From DATKRB01 sp036501425 (GTDB lineage: Bacteria; Actinomycetota; Acidimicrobiia; Acidimicrobiales; RAAP-2): 23,265 nt of DNA. The stretch is from positions 1 to 23,265 of the forward strand of contig DASYAI010000045.1 in NCBI GenBank assembly GCA_036501425.1, read 5' to 3'. Below are positions 14,735 to 21,367 of this stretch, in pieces. The notes below the pieces were generated by a model. The model saw only the letters and a list, made by a program, of their open reading frames with translations, made no database searches and was not told the DNA's origin. The first letter of the stretch is position 1; the number at the start of each line of letters is the position of its first letter. Position numbers and translations under genes: made by a program.

Positions 14735-15436
14735 ATGACGGTTCTCAACCCCACCAAGGACACCGGTGCCACGTCGAAGGCATCGCCGCTCCTCTACGGC
14801 GAGCCTGACCGCCTCGTCACCGACGAGTTGCTTGCCGAGCAGCTGCAGATCGACGGCGTGAACGCGCCCTTCCTGGCGGACCTGCTGAGCGCGTTCGTGA
14901 CCCACGAGCGCTGCGGACGCCACCTGTACCGATCCGTCGCCGGTCGGACGAACAACTCGATGCTGAAGCAGCGCTACGAACACTTCGGGAAAGAGACCGA
15001 GGAGCACGTGGAGATCTTGGAGACGCTGATCACCAACTCGGGCGGGAGTCCGAGCTATAGCTCTCCGATGGCGAGAGCGGTCGAAGCGCAAGACGCCAAA
15101 TTGCTCGAGTCGACCTTCCTCGGCGCGGGGACCCTCGACCTGATGACGGCGGAGATGGCCATGCTCGACGCCGTCTTCGCGGCGGAGGCTCTCGACCAGG
15201 CCAACTGGCAAGCAATGGATCAGATCTGCGAGTCGCTCCCCGGGGGACCCATCCAAGAGCAGTTCCGCACCGCGGTGGACCGGGTCCTTTCCCAAGAGCA
15301 GGAGCACTTCGAATGGGCCCACGGCACGCGGGCGAAGCTGACGAAGCTGCAGCTCGAGAGCTCCACCCTGGCCATGGCGGGCGAGAAGATGGAAGAGATG
15401 ATGGCCAAGGTGCGCAGCTGGTTCTCGAGCGACTGA
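14735..15436 (+). CDS. Ferritin-like di-iron protein, small (233 aa), uncharacterised
   Basis: The second gene of the ferritin-like pair. After about 45 variable residues there are four helices with likely metal ligands: E58 (FVTHERCGRHLY), E87/E90-H91 (GKETEEHVEIL), E140 or E151 (LMTAEMAMLDAVFAAEALDQ) and E188-x-x-H191 (LSQEQEHFEWAHGTR). The arrangement resembles ferritin-like domains of the DUF892/Dps-like type, but the second helix has an E-x-x-x-H rather than ExxH spacing. The C-terminal 35 residues form an amphipathic helix with repeated Met (MEEMMAKVRSWF), possibly for membrane or partner contact. ATG 14735 is preceded by AAAGG. It is probably co-transcribed with, and perhaps a partner of, the larger protein. 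No exact function can be assigned. Confidence 0.7.
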   Translation: MTVLNPTKDTGATSKASPLLYGEPDRLVTDELLAEQLQIDGVNAPFLADLLSAFVTHERCGRHLYRSVAGRTNNSMLKQRYEHFGKETEEHVEILETLITNSGGSPSYSSPMARAVEAQDAKLLESTFLGAGTLDLMTAEMAMLDAVFAAEALDQANWQAMDQICESLPGGPIQEQFRTAVDRVLSQEQEHFEWAHGTRAKLTKLQLESSTLAMAGEKMEEMMAKVRSWFSSD

Positions 15437-15499
15437 GCCGCCTGGCCCTGAGCCGACCGTTTCCCGCCTGGTGGCCGTCGAGGTCGCCCGGCTAACGGG

Positions 15500-16072
15500 T
15501 CAGGCGATGCGGTAGGGCTCGGCGGTGGAGGCCTTGAACGTCATGCCGTGGCCGGGTGCATCGGGGCGGGGAGTGCCCGGAGATGTCCAGCTGACGGGCG
15601 GCCGCCACGTGGGCCACGGCCAGCCAGCCGGTGACGCCGCCGCAGCGGGTGATGTCGGCCTGCACACAGTCCACGGCACCGGCGGCGATCATGGGCGCGT
15701 AATAGCAGGGGGAGTACCCGTATTCGCCCGCGGCGATGTCGATGGGGCAGCTGTCGCGCACCTGGCGGAGTCCGGCTTGGTCGTCGGACGAGACGGGCTC
15801 CTCGAACCAGGTCACCGACGAGCCTCGCTCATGCGCTGGCCCAGGCGGATGGCCTGCTTGGCCCGGTACGCTCCGTTGGCGTCGACGTAGAGCTCCACGT
15901 CGTCGCCGACGACCCGGCGGGCCAGCACCAAGCCCTCGGCGTCGCCGGCGCGGGCCCGCACCACCACCATCACCGTCGAGGACCAGGTCAGCGTGCCGTC
16001 GCCCTCAGGTTGGTTCGTAGGGATCTCAAAGGCCTCGGCGGCCACCTCGCTGATCGCGACCTCCGGTCTCAT
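15500..16072 (-). pseudogene. Decayed enolase-superfamily (mandelate racemase/muconate lactonizing-type) gene
   Basis: Three recognisable pieces of one enzyme follow in order. The N-terminal capping piece starts MRPEVAISEV at ATG 16072. The barrel piece has a metal-binding Asp (DDVELYVDANGAYRAKQA), then WFEEPVSSDD and IAAGEYGYSP with two ligand acids, then DITRCGGVTGWL and ISGHS. The C-terminus reads DAPGHGMTFKASTAEPYRIA with stop at 15500-15502. Relative to the family (about 360 residues) roughly 110 residues are missing at a junction near 15930, and roughly 50 near 15570. The frame also slips near 15820, between SEA and SVTWFEEP, where one base is lost, and again at the second deletion. The product cannot be functional. 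It was probably a sugar-acid dehydratase or racemase. Confidence 0.88.
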
Positions 16073-16200
16073 TCCTTGGCGTCGCCGACCAGGGACACGT
16101 CCTTGGGGTGGCGGACCCCGATCAGCGAACCGTCGATCTCGATCCCGTGGAGTGGCAGCCCCGCCGTACCGGTCGGATCGTGAGCTCGACAGCTGGTGCC
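16069..16200 (-). pseudogene. C-terminal remnant of an unidentified gene upstream of the enolase pseudogene
   Basis: The frame ending at TGA 16069-16071 reads LPLHGIEIDGSLIGVRHPKD and then VSLVGDAKE-stop, and its stop overlaps the ATG of the enolase remnant (ATGA), as in an intact operon. Further upstream the frame loses protein-like character and meets the end of the propeller gene at 16223. I read it as the tail of a partner gene whose body was deleted. The family is not recognised. Confidence 0.4.
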
Positions 16201-16202
16201 GA

Positions 16203-16230
16203 CCGGGCCTAAGAGGCCGGGCCTAAGAGG
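16203..16230. repeat. Perfect 14-bp tandem duplication over the propeller gene's stop codon
   Basis: CCGGGCCTAAGAGG occurs twice, head to tail (16203-16216 and 16217-16230), with no mismatch. The stop codon of the propeller gene (minus strand TAG, 16223-16225) lies inside one copy, and the other copy holds a second. Each unit can fold as GGCCT-AAG-AGGCC. It could be a slippage product or a scar of the deletion that removed the neighbouring gene. Confidence 0.8.
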
Positions 16231-17314
16231 CGCCGGTAGCCGCCACGCTATTGACGGTGGCATGGGCGCCGGGGACCGAACCGAGGTAGCGGGCGTCGCC
16301 GAACGCGAAGACCCCGCCATCGAGAGCGCTGAGCCAGTAACCGGCACCGTCGTTCGTTCGCACCAGGGTCGAGACGGTCGAGAGCGGGATGCTGACGCCA
16401 ACGGTGGAAGGTCGCGAGTACCCGATGATCGAGACGGGCGTCGCGGTCAGTCCGAGCGAGGGCAGGGACCCGTAGAACTGCGCGTCACCGAATGCGTACA
16501 CGCTCCCGTCGGTACTCGCCATCCAGTAGCCGCGCCCGTCGGGTGTCGTGGCGAACCCGGTCACCGGGATGGTCGCCGGATGGCCCGTGACCACGTCCTG
16601 CGGCGCAAGCACGGCCGCCGAGCCCAGCACCGAGGGCAACGAGCCGTAGAAGCCGGCATCGCCGAACGTGTAGACGTCGCCCGTGGAGTCCGCGATCCAG
16701 TAGCCGTGGTCGTCGGGCGTCGGTTCGAGGAAGACGTCGGTGGACGCGGCGTAGGCGAAGAACGTTTCGGACTGGGCGACGCGAGCGGGGTTCGGGCTGA
16801 GGTGGTCCCCGGGGAGCGAGCCGTAGTAGGGGGCGTCACCGAAGGTGAAGACCCCGCCGTCGCTCCCCACCAGCCAGTAGCCGTGACCGTCGGTGGTGGC
16901 CACGATGGCGGTCACCGGATTGGGAGCGGGCATCCCGAGCTCGCCCGGGAGCGACCCGTAGAACTGGGCGTCGCCGAACGCGAACACGCCCCCGTCTGCT
17001 CCCACCAGCCAGTACCCGCGGCCATCGGGCGTGGCGGCAATGCCGACGATGTCCGATTGGGCGATGTGGGCGGAGGGCAACGACCCGTAGAACTGGGCGT
17101 CGCCGAAGGCGAACACCCCCCCGTCGACCCCCACCAGCCAATAGCCCTGGGAGTCCGGCGTGGCCGCCATGGCGACCGAAGCCACGTACGGTGTCGCGAC
17201 GCGGATGCTCGGGGCCGCGGCTGACGCCCCGGTGGCCGTCAGCTGGAGCAACCCCAAGGCTCCGAGCAAGGACCCCAAGCCGACGGCGAGAAGGCGATGC
17301 AGCAGTCGATTCAC
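16223..17314 (-). CDS. Secreted six-repeat beta-propeller-like protein
   Basis: A 363-residue exported protein. GTG 17314 is preceded by GAGGGGGACC and yields a clear signal peptide (VNRLLHRLLAVGLGSLLGAL, then a hydrophobic stretch to GASA, cleavage likely before AAPS). The mature part has six GYW-type repeats: GYWLVGVDGGVFAFGDAQFYG, GYWLVGADGG, GYWLVGSDGG, GYWIADSTGD, GYWMASTDGS and GYWLSALDGG. The usual spacing is about 43 residues, stretched to about 60-80 at longer insertions. The N-terminal strand before the first GYW (VASVAMAATPDSQ) and the last half-repeat at the C-terminus (GDARYLGSVPG) could close the ring as one blade. No catalytic domain is attached, unlike the repeat protein at the left edge. 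Function unknown; probably a surface or secreted binding protein. Confidence 0.8.
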   Translation of the reverse strand: MNRLLHRLLAVGLGSLLGALGLLQLTATGASAAAPSIRVATPYVASVAMAATPDSQGYWLVGVDGGVFAFGDAQFYGSLPSAHIAQSDIVGIAATPDGRGYWLVGADGGVFAFGDAQFYGSLPGELGMPAPNPVTAIVATTDGHGYWLVGSDGGVFTFGDAPYYGSLPGDHLSPNPARVAQSETFFAYAASTDVFLEPTPDDHGYWIADSTGDVYTFGDAGFYGSLPSVLGSAAVLAPQDVVTGHPATIPVTGFATTPDGRGYWMASTDGSVYAFGDAQFYGSLPSLGLTATPVSIIGYSRPSTVGVSIPLSTVSTLVRTNDGAGYWLSALDGGVFAFGDARYLGSVPGAHATVNSVAATGAS

Positions 17315-17348
17315 GTGGTCCCCCTCGTCGCTCGTCCGGGATCGATCA

Positions 17349-17374
17349 CATGGCCTACAGCAATCGATGCCATG
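17349..17374 (-). promoter_or_regulatory. Inverted repeat at the predicted transcription start, candidate operator
   Basis: CATGGC (17349-17354) and GCCATG (17369-17374) form a perfect inverted repeat with a 14-bp spacer. It overlaps the expected transcription start (about 17373) of the propeller gene. Two ATCGAT palindromes 22 bp apart (17341 and 17363) lie in the same stretch. The MarR-type regulator encoded just upstream is one candidate for the protein that binds here. Confidence 0.35.
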
Positions 17375-17379
17375 CACCA

Positions 17380-17408
17380 ATCATATTCCCACGGGTGCGA
17401 ATCCCTAA
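17380..17408 (-). promoter_or_regulatory. Sigma-70-type promoter candidate for the propeller gene
   Basis: On the minus strand TTAGGG (17408-17403), a 17-nt spacer and TATGAT (17385-17380, five of six matches to TATAAT). This is the most AT-rich spot in the region. The leader would be about 60 nt. Confidence 0.5.
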
Positions 17409-17463
17409 CCCGGCCTGCGACACGGAGCGGCCAGAAATCGCGGGTGGGTGAAATCCGGGTTGC

Positions 17464-18051
17464 TCAGAACTCCCAGTCCGCCGACCAGTCAGGATCGGGG
17501 ATCTCACCGGCAGCGGCTCCGAAGAGCGTGAAGGCGTCAAGCAGCTCCCTGCGCCGGTCCGGAGGGATCCTGGCGACGATGCGCGCGATCTCGGCCCGTC
17601 GACGCTCGGTGACCAGTGCGAGAAGCCGCTCACCCTTGGTCGAGATGCCGATGCGGACCTCGCGACGATCTTCGCGGCTCTGGCGACGCGAGATCATGCG
17701 CTTGCGACTCAGCCGGTCGCACAGCCTCGTAGCCGTCGACGGGTCGACCGCCAGCTCGTCGGCCAGGTCGGCGAGCCGCAGTGGACCCCGGGACGCCAGC
17801 ACGACCAGCGTGCGAAATTGGGGAAGGGTGACGTCCTCGCTCTGACCCGCGAGCGACCGGGCGGCGATGGCCACCATGACCCTGCTCGCCGTCAAGACGG
17901 CTCCGGCGATCTCTTCGACCTTCGGGTCCGATGTTGGCAACGCCGCTCGTCGGTCTTCGGGGACGACTTGGCCCACTCCGACATCGTAGGTTCGATCTCG
18001 GGGCCCGATGACCGCTTCGGGCTCGGTCGACGAGCATCCCGACCACGCCAC
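17464..18051 (-). CDS. MarR-family transcriptional regulator
   Basis: Up to 195 residues. The core is a winged helix-turn-helix: LPQFRTLVVLASRGPLRLAD, then LADELAVDPSTATRLCDRLS (recognition helix DPSTATRLCDRL), then the wing REDRREVRIGISTKGERLL with the D-R-R-E motif of MarR. Flanking helices form the dimer interface. The start is uncertain. The frame opens at GTG 18051 with a weak AAGG box, while GTG 17976 (VGQVVPEDRR) would give a length nearer to typical MarR proteins. MarR proteins usually repress nearby genes and respond to phenolic or oxidative ligands. It is followed on the same strand by the propeller gene with its own promoter, and is divergent from the DUF421 gene. Confidence 0.85.
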   Translation of the reverse strand: MAWSGCSSTEPEAVIGPRDRTYDVGVGQVVPEDRRAALPTSDPKVEEIAGAVLTASRVMVAIAARSLAGQSEDVTLPQFRTLVVLASRGPLRLADLADELAVDPSTATRLCDRLSRKRMISRRQSREDRREVRIGISTKGERLLALVTERRRAEIARIVARIPPDRRRELLDAFTLFGAAAGEIPDPDWSADWEF

Positions 18052-18257
18052 CTTGCGCCCTCAACGCCGTCAATCCATGGCTGCCCGAGCCGGACCATGA
18101 GCTACGCAGCCCAGTTCGAGAGGCGTCGACGCCTTGCGGCCGCCGGTCTGACGGAGCCCCTGCCTCCGAGCCGCGATCGGTGCGGCGTCGGAGGGTATGG
18201 AGCCCGGTGACCGGGCATGGTGGGCCCAAGGGTGGCGCCACCCGAAGGAGGAGGGCC

Positions 18258-18782
18258 ATGAGTCAGCTGTTCACCGCACACTGGGAAGATCTCGGGTGGG
18301 TTGCGGCCAAGGCGGCGCTGCTGTTCGGCGTCGCCGTCATCGGGCTGCGAATCGTCGGCCGGAGAACATTGGCCCAGCTGTCGGTCTACGACTTCGTGAC
18401 TGCGGTCGCGGTGGGCGCCATCGTGGGGCGAGTTCCGAACGCTTCATCGACCAGCTTCGTGGCCGGTGCGGTGACCCTGACCGTGCTGCTGGCGTTGCAC
18501 CGGCTCTTGAGCCTCGTTCGCCGGATCGTGCCCGTCGCCCGGCTCCTCGACCACCGACCGGTGGTGCTCGTCCGAGCCGGCATCGTCGACCATCGGGCGC
18601 TGCGCCGGACCCAGCTCACCGGTGGCGACCTGAGCGAAGTGCTCCGCTCCCGCGGTGTCGCCGATCTCCATGACATCGAGCTGGTCATCTTCGAGCCCAA
18701 CGGCGACCTGTCCATCATCAACCCCGGGCAGCAGTCGGGAGACCTGGTATCGGCTATCACCAACGATTCGGGGCACGGGTGA
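18258..18782 (+). CDS. DUF421 (YetF/YcaP-like) membrane protein
   Basis: 174 residues. An N-terminal membrane part has three segments (about 15-33, 44-58 and 65-81) with LRIVGRRTLAQLSVYDFVTA and VGAIVGRVP, the family pattern LR-x-x-GKR-x-x-x-x-x-x-x-D. The soluble DUF421 domain follows, with DHRPVVLVRAGIVDHRALRR, then LSEVLRSRGVADLHDIELVI and FEPNGDLSI. The length fits short actinomycete members. ATG 18258 has an excellent AAGGAGGAGGG ribosome binding site. Members are inner-membrane proteins, some linked to sporulation or envelope stress, with no settled biochemistry. A GGGTAT at 18193-18198 upstream resembles a stress -10 element but has no matching -35. Confidence 0.88.
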   Translation: MSQLFTAHWEDLGWVAAKAALLFGVAVIGLRIVGRRTLAQLSVYDFVTAVAVGAIVGRVPNASSTSFVAGAVTLTVLLALHRLLSLVRRIVPVARLLDHRPVVLVRAGIVDHRALRRTQLTGGDLSEVLRSRGVADLHDIELVIFEPNGDLSIINPGQQSGDLVSAITNDSGHG

Positions 18783-18938
18783 AGCTCGCGAATCGTGGAA
18801 CAGCGCGGTGCCCCGACGGGATCCTGCGGGCGCGCCGTCACACCCGGGGAGGAGGGGACGACAATCGTGGATCGGTGGGGCGGTGCCCACCCGCCTTGCC
18901 ACAGCAGATCCAATGGCCGAGACAGGAGAGAGGGCCAG

Positions 18939-19562
18939 ATGGTTGGAAAAGGAGTTGGAAAGCTGCAGCACGGTGAGTCGACGGCGCTCGAAGTCTTGGA
19001 GGAGGAGGACCGAGCTATCCGGGAGCTTTTGGCGCAGATCGAGCGGAACCGGGGGGCTTCCGTCGAGCAACGCTACGAGTACGGAAACCTGGCCAAACAG
19101 CTGCTACGCCGGCTGGCCGTCCGTGAGTCGGCCCGCGCCGACGTGTCCGCGGCTATCGGCGACTCCTCCCTTGGTTCCTTGGTGGCGCCGATGACGGCCC
19201 ATGACTCGGCCCGACGTGAGCTCATCGACCGTCTGGAGGCGCTCTCGAGGGGGATCCAGGGATTGTCGTTGAACAGCGGGCAAGACTTCGACGGGCCGCT
19301 CAGCGAGCTGGTAGGGCTGATCAGCGAGGAAATCGAGTGGGAGCTCGCCGAAGCGCTGCCGTGCCTTCAGAGACGTCTCAGCCCACAGGACCGGGCTCGC
19401 CTGTTCGAGTCGGCGCACTATATTCGGCATCACGCGCCCACCCATCTGCACGCGCCGGGACCACGATGGTATGAGCGTGCGCCCGTGGTATCGCGGCTGC
19501 TAACGGTCATCGACCATCTGCGGGACTTCCCGAGAGCCGCCCGGGGAGAGCGGGGCATCTAG
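18939..19562 (+). CDS. Hemerythrin-HHE-like protein with degenerate metal site
   Basis: A 207-residue all-helical soluble protein. Its layout follows actinomycete hemerythrin-HHE proteins: a first helix ALEVLEEEDRAIRELLAQI, a second with EYGNLAKQLLRRLAVRESAR, a third with TAHDSARRELIDRLEAL, a fourth with EEIEWELAEALPCLQRRLSP, and the typical tail HHAPTHLHAPGPRW ending VIDHLRDFPRA. Most iron-binding His are replaced. The first-helix D-H pair is E-D (D24), the second helix lacks its H-x-x-x-E, and the fourth has E where H is expected; H88 is kept. It may have lost oxygen binding or adopted another metal. ATG 18939 is chosen for its GGAGAGAGGG box; the frame is open further upstream but that part is Gly/Arg-rich and not protein-like. 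It lies 156 bp after the DUF421 gene. Confidence 0.65.
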   Translation: MVGKGVGKLQHGESTALEVLEEEDRAIRELLAQIERNRGASVEQRYEYGNLAKQLLRRLAVRESARADVSAAIGDSSLGSLVAPMTAHDSARRELIDRLEALSRGIQGLSLNSGQDFDGPLSELVGLISEEIEWELAEALPCLQRRLSPQDRARLFESAHYIRHHAPTHLHAPGPRWYERAPVVSRLLTVIDHLRDFPRAARGERGI

Positions 19563-19632
19563 GCGCCGGAACGACGTGGCGCGGGTCAAGGGCTGCTCCA
19601 CCTCCGCCCACTGCCAGCTGCGGGCCGGGGGT

Positions 19633-21057
19633 TCAGGAGGGCGCCGCGCGATGGTGGGCAAGAGCGCTTTCGTCGGCCAGCGCGATGGTCAATGCTCCGG
19701 CCAGCGTGGGGTGGAACGGCGCGGCGGCGGAAAGCGCTTGAACATCGGGTTGGGCGCTACAGATTCCGTGCCCGGCGAAGTTGGGTTTGACCGACACGAG
19801 ACCGAAGGTGTTTGCCCCTTTGGCCAATACGGCGTCCAGGGCATTGAGGTCCGAGTCGAGCACGTTCACCTTGGCTCGGGTCAGTCCGACGTCCTTGAGG
19901 CACCGGAGGTCGGGGCCGAAGGGATTGTAGTAGGAGTTCACCAGCACTTTCGGATGATTCGGTAGAGCTGTCAGGTCGCTCAGCAGGTCGTAGTAGTGCT
20001 CAGTGAACTGGGCGAGATTGCTCTGAAAGTAGGCGGTGGCTGCCTGGTTGTCGCAAGCCTGGGACACCGCGCACAGCTCGATAATCGCTGACCAGTGCAC
20101 GTCGTCCGCCCCGACGCTGAGCACGACGAGTGATGCCGTAGACGCTTGACTGGCCACCGCCAGCTGGGGCGGGGCAACCTGGCCTCCGATGCTCTGAGCG
20201 CCGAGGAGGCCCTGCTGGACCGTCGCCCCGCTGCAGGCCAGGTTGAGCACGTTCCAGCCGTTCTCCTCGGCGAGCAACGCAGGGTACGAATCGACGCTGC
20301 GTTGGCAGGCTCGGTCCAGAGTGCTCGGATCCGCGACCAGGGGATTTCCTACTCCGGCCGCGGTCGAGTCCCCCATCACCACTGCCTGGACACCACCCAA
20401 GGGCGGCCCGGCCGGCGCCGGTATCGCACCGCCGGGCGCCCGCCCGACCAGCTGATCGAGCGAGCTGATGTGGCCGAGCACCCTTGGGGCCGAGAACGCC
20501 GCGATCGCAATGCACCCGACGTTGAGCGCCTCCATCGCGATCAACCCGCCGACGAGCAGCTTCACCGTCTGCCCGAGCCGATGCCGACGCCACCCGGCGT
20601 ATGCGCCGAGGAGGATCGTCGCCCCGCAGGCGACGATGACGGACTCCCAGACGAAGTAGCGGGTCAAGCCGTTGACCAGTTGTCGACCGAGCCGGGACCG
20701 CAAATCCGAACCCGGGGTATGGAGGACGGCGGCCAGCTGACGGTTGACGGTGATGTGCGAGAGCACGAGACGGGGACGCACCGGCCCGTCGAAGTGTTGC
20801 CTGGTCGCCATGGACTGCCCGAACAGGTCGAGCTCCCCGGGGCCCGAGAGGCTCAAGGACGGTGCCGCTGCGCCGACCTCGACCGTCTCACCGAGCGCGG
20901 TGACGGTCTGCGCCGGAGTGACCCGAAGGCTCAGTGCGATCGAAGCCACCCCGATGACGAGCACCAGCCCGGCGAAGGACAGCAGCGGCCGCGCTCGGCT
21001 CCATACGGCTTGCAGAAGACGGGCGGATCGGAGTCGGTGGGCGACGCGATGCGACAT
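19633..21057 (-). CDS. Membrane-anchored SGNH/GDSL hydrolase
   Basis: 474 residues. Three hydrophobic segments (about 25-46, 133-156 and 165-190) enclose an outside loop of about 85 residues. The C-terminal hydrolase domain (about 225-474) should then also face outwards. SGNH blocks are visible: block I VVMGDSTAAGVGNP (S231), block II in LACSGATVQQG, block III VGADDVHW with G-x-D-D in place of the usual G-x-N-D, and block V PFHPTLAG (H449). Four or more Cys in the domain (C251, C275, C329, C335 among them) suggest disulfides, consistent with export. The substrate is probably an ester in the envelope: lipid, acylated sugar or peptidoglycan modification. ATG 21057 lies just before the basic, membrane-ready N-terminus; its ribosome binding site is weak, so a start further upstream is possible. 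Confidence 0.8.
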   Translation of the reverse strand: MSHRVAHRLRSARLLQAVWSRARPLLSFAGLVLVIGVASIALSLRVTPAQTVTALGETVEVGAAAPSLSLSGPGELDLFGQSMATRQHFDGPVRPRLVLSHITVNRQLAAVLHTPGSDLRSRLGRQLVNGLTRYFVWESVIVACGATILLGAYAGWRRHRLGQTVKLLVGGLIAMEALNVGCIAIAAFSAPRVLGHISSLDQLVGRAPGGAIPAPAGPPLGGVQAVVMGDSTAAGVGNPLVADPSTLDRACQRSVDSYPALLAEENGWNVLNLACSGATVQQGLLGAQSIGGQVAPPQLAVASQASTASLVVLSVGADDVHWSAIIELCAVSQACDNQAATAYFQSNLAQFTEHYYDLLSDLTALPNHPKVLVNSYYNPFGPDLRCLKDVGLTRAKVNVLDSDLNALDAVLAKGANTFGLVSVKPNFAGHGICSAQPDVQALSAAAPFHPTLAGALTIALADESALAHHRAAPS

Positions 21058-21365
21058 GCTGGCCGCTACTGAACGGAGTGCCTGACGTCGGCGCTCCGAG
21101 TTACTCGCCGCTCGCTCCGCATGAGGGGGGATTCTGGGTCGACCCGTTCCGCAGTCAACAGCCACCACCTTCTTCGGGAACGTCGTGTCGGTGGTCTCTG
21201 CCTCTCAGCTGGCGCCATACCCTGTTGCCCGCAGGACCATCCGCAAACCAATGCCAACCACGTGAAGGCCAGCTACTCCTTCGAGGGGCATCACCCTGGA
21301 GATGACCCAGCGACGGTCGGGCGCCGAGCCGGGTCTTGCCGGAGCGAGTGAGCTCGCGTGTGAGC
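21058..21365. other. Intergenic region between the TauE-like and SGNH genes
   Basis: 308 bp, both flanking genes on the minus strand. No gene is supported. It contains a promoter candidate for the SGNH gene (21131-21158) and, at its right end, a short hairpin overlapping the stop codon of the TauE-like gene. Confidence 0.55.
21131..21158 (-). promoter_or_regulatory. Sigma-70-type promoter candidate for the SGNH hydrolase gene
   Basis: On the minus strand TTGACT (21158-21153, five of six), a 16-nt spacer and CAGAAT (21136-21131, four of six). The leader to ATG 21057 would be about 65 nt. Confidence 0.4.
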
Positions 21366-21367
21366 TC
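21350..21367 (-). terminator. Short hairpin at the end of the TauE-like gene
   Basis: GAGCTC-GCGTGT-GAGCTC, a 6-bp stem overlapping the TGA stop at 21366-21368. A weak terminator or mRNA-end structure at best. Confidence 0.25.

Noticed and set aside
17407..17460. AACCCGG/CCGGGTT inverted repeat after the MarR gene as terminator
   Set aside because: The arms are 40 bp apart and one overlaps the -35 region of the next gene; a stable terminator is unlikely.
18193..18198. GGGTAT upstream of the DUF421 gene as a stress promoter
   Set aside because: No GTTT-like element occurs 14-17 nt upstream, so the -10 match alone is not enough.
21078..21305. Small plus-strand open frame of 75 codons
   Set aside because: No ribosome binding site, no recognisable motif, and it lies over the promoter region of the SGNH gene.
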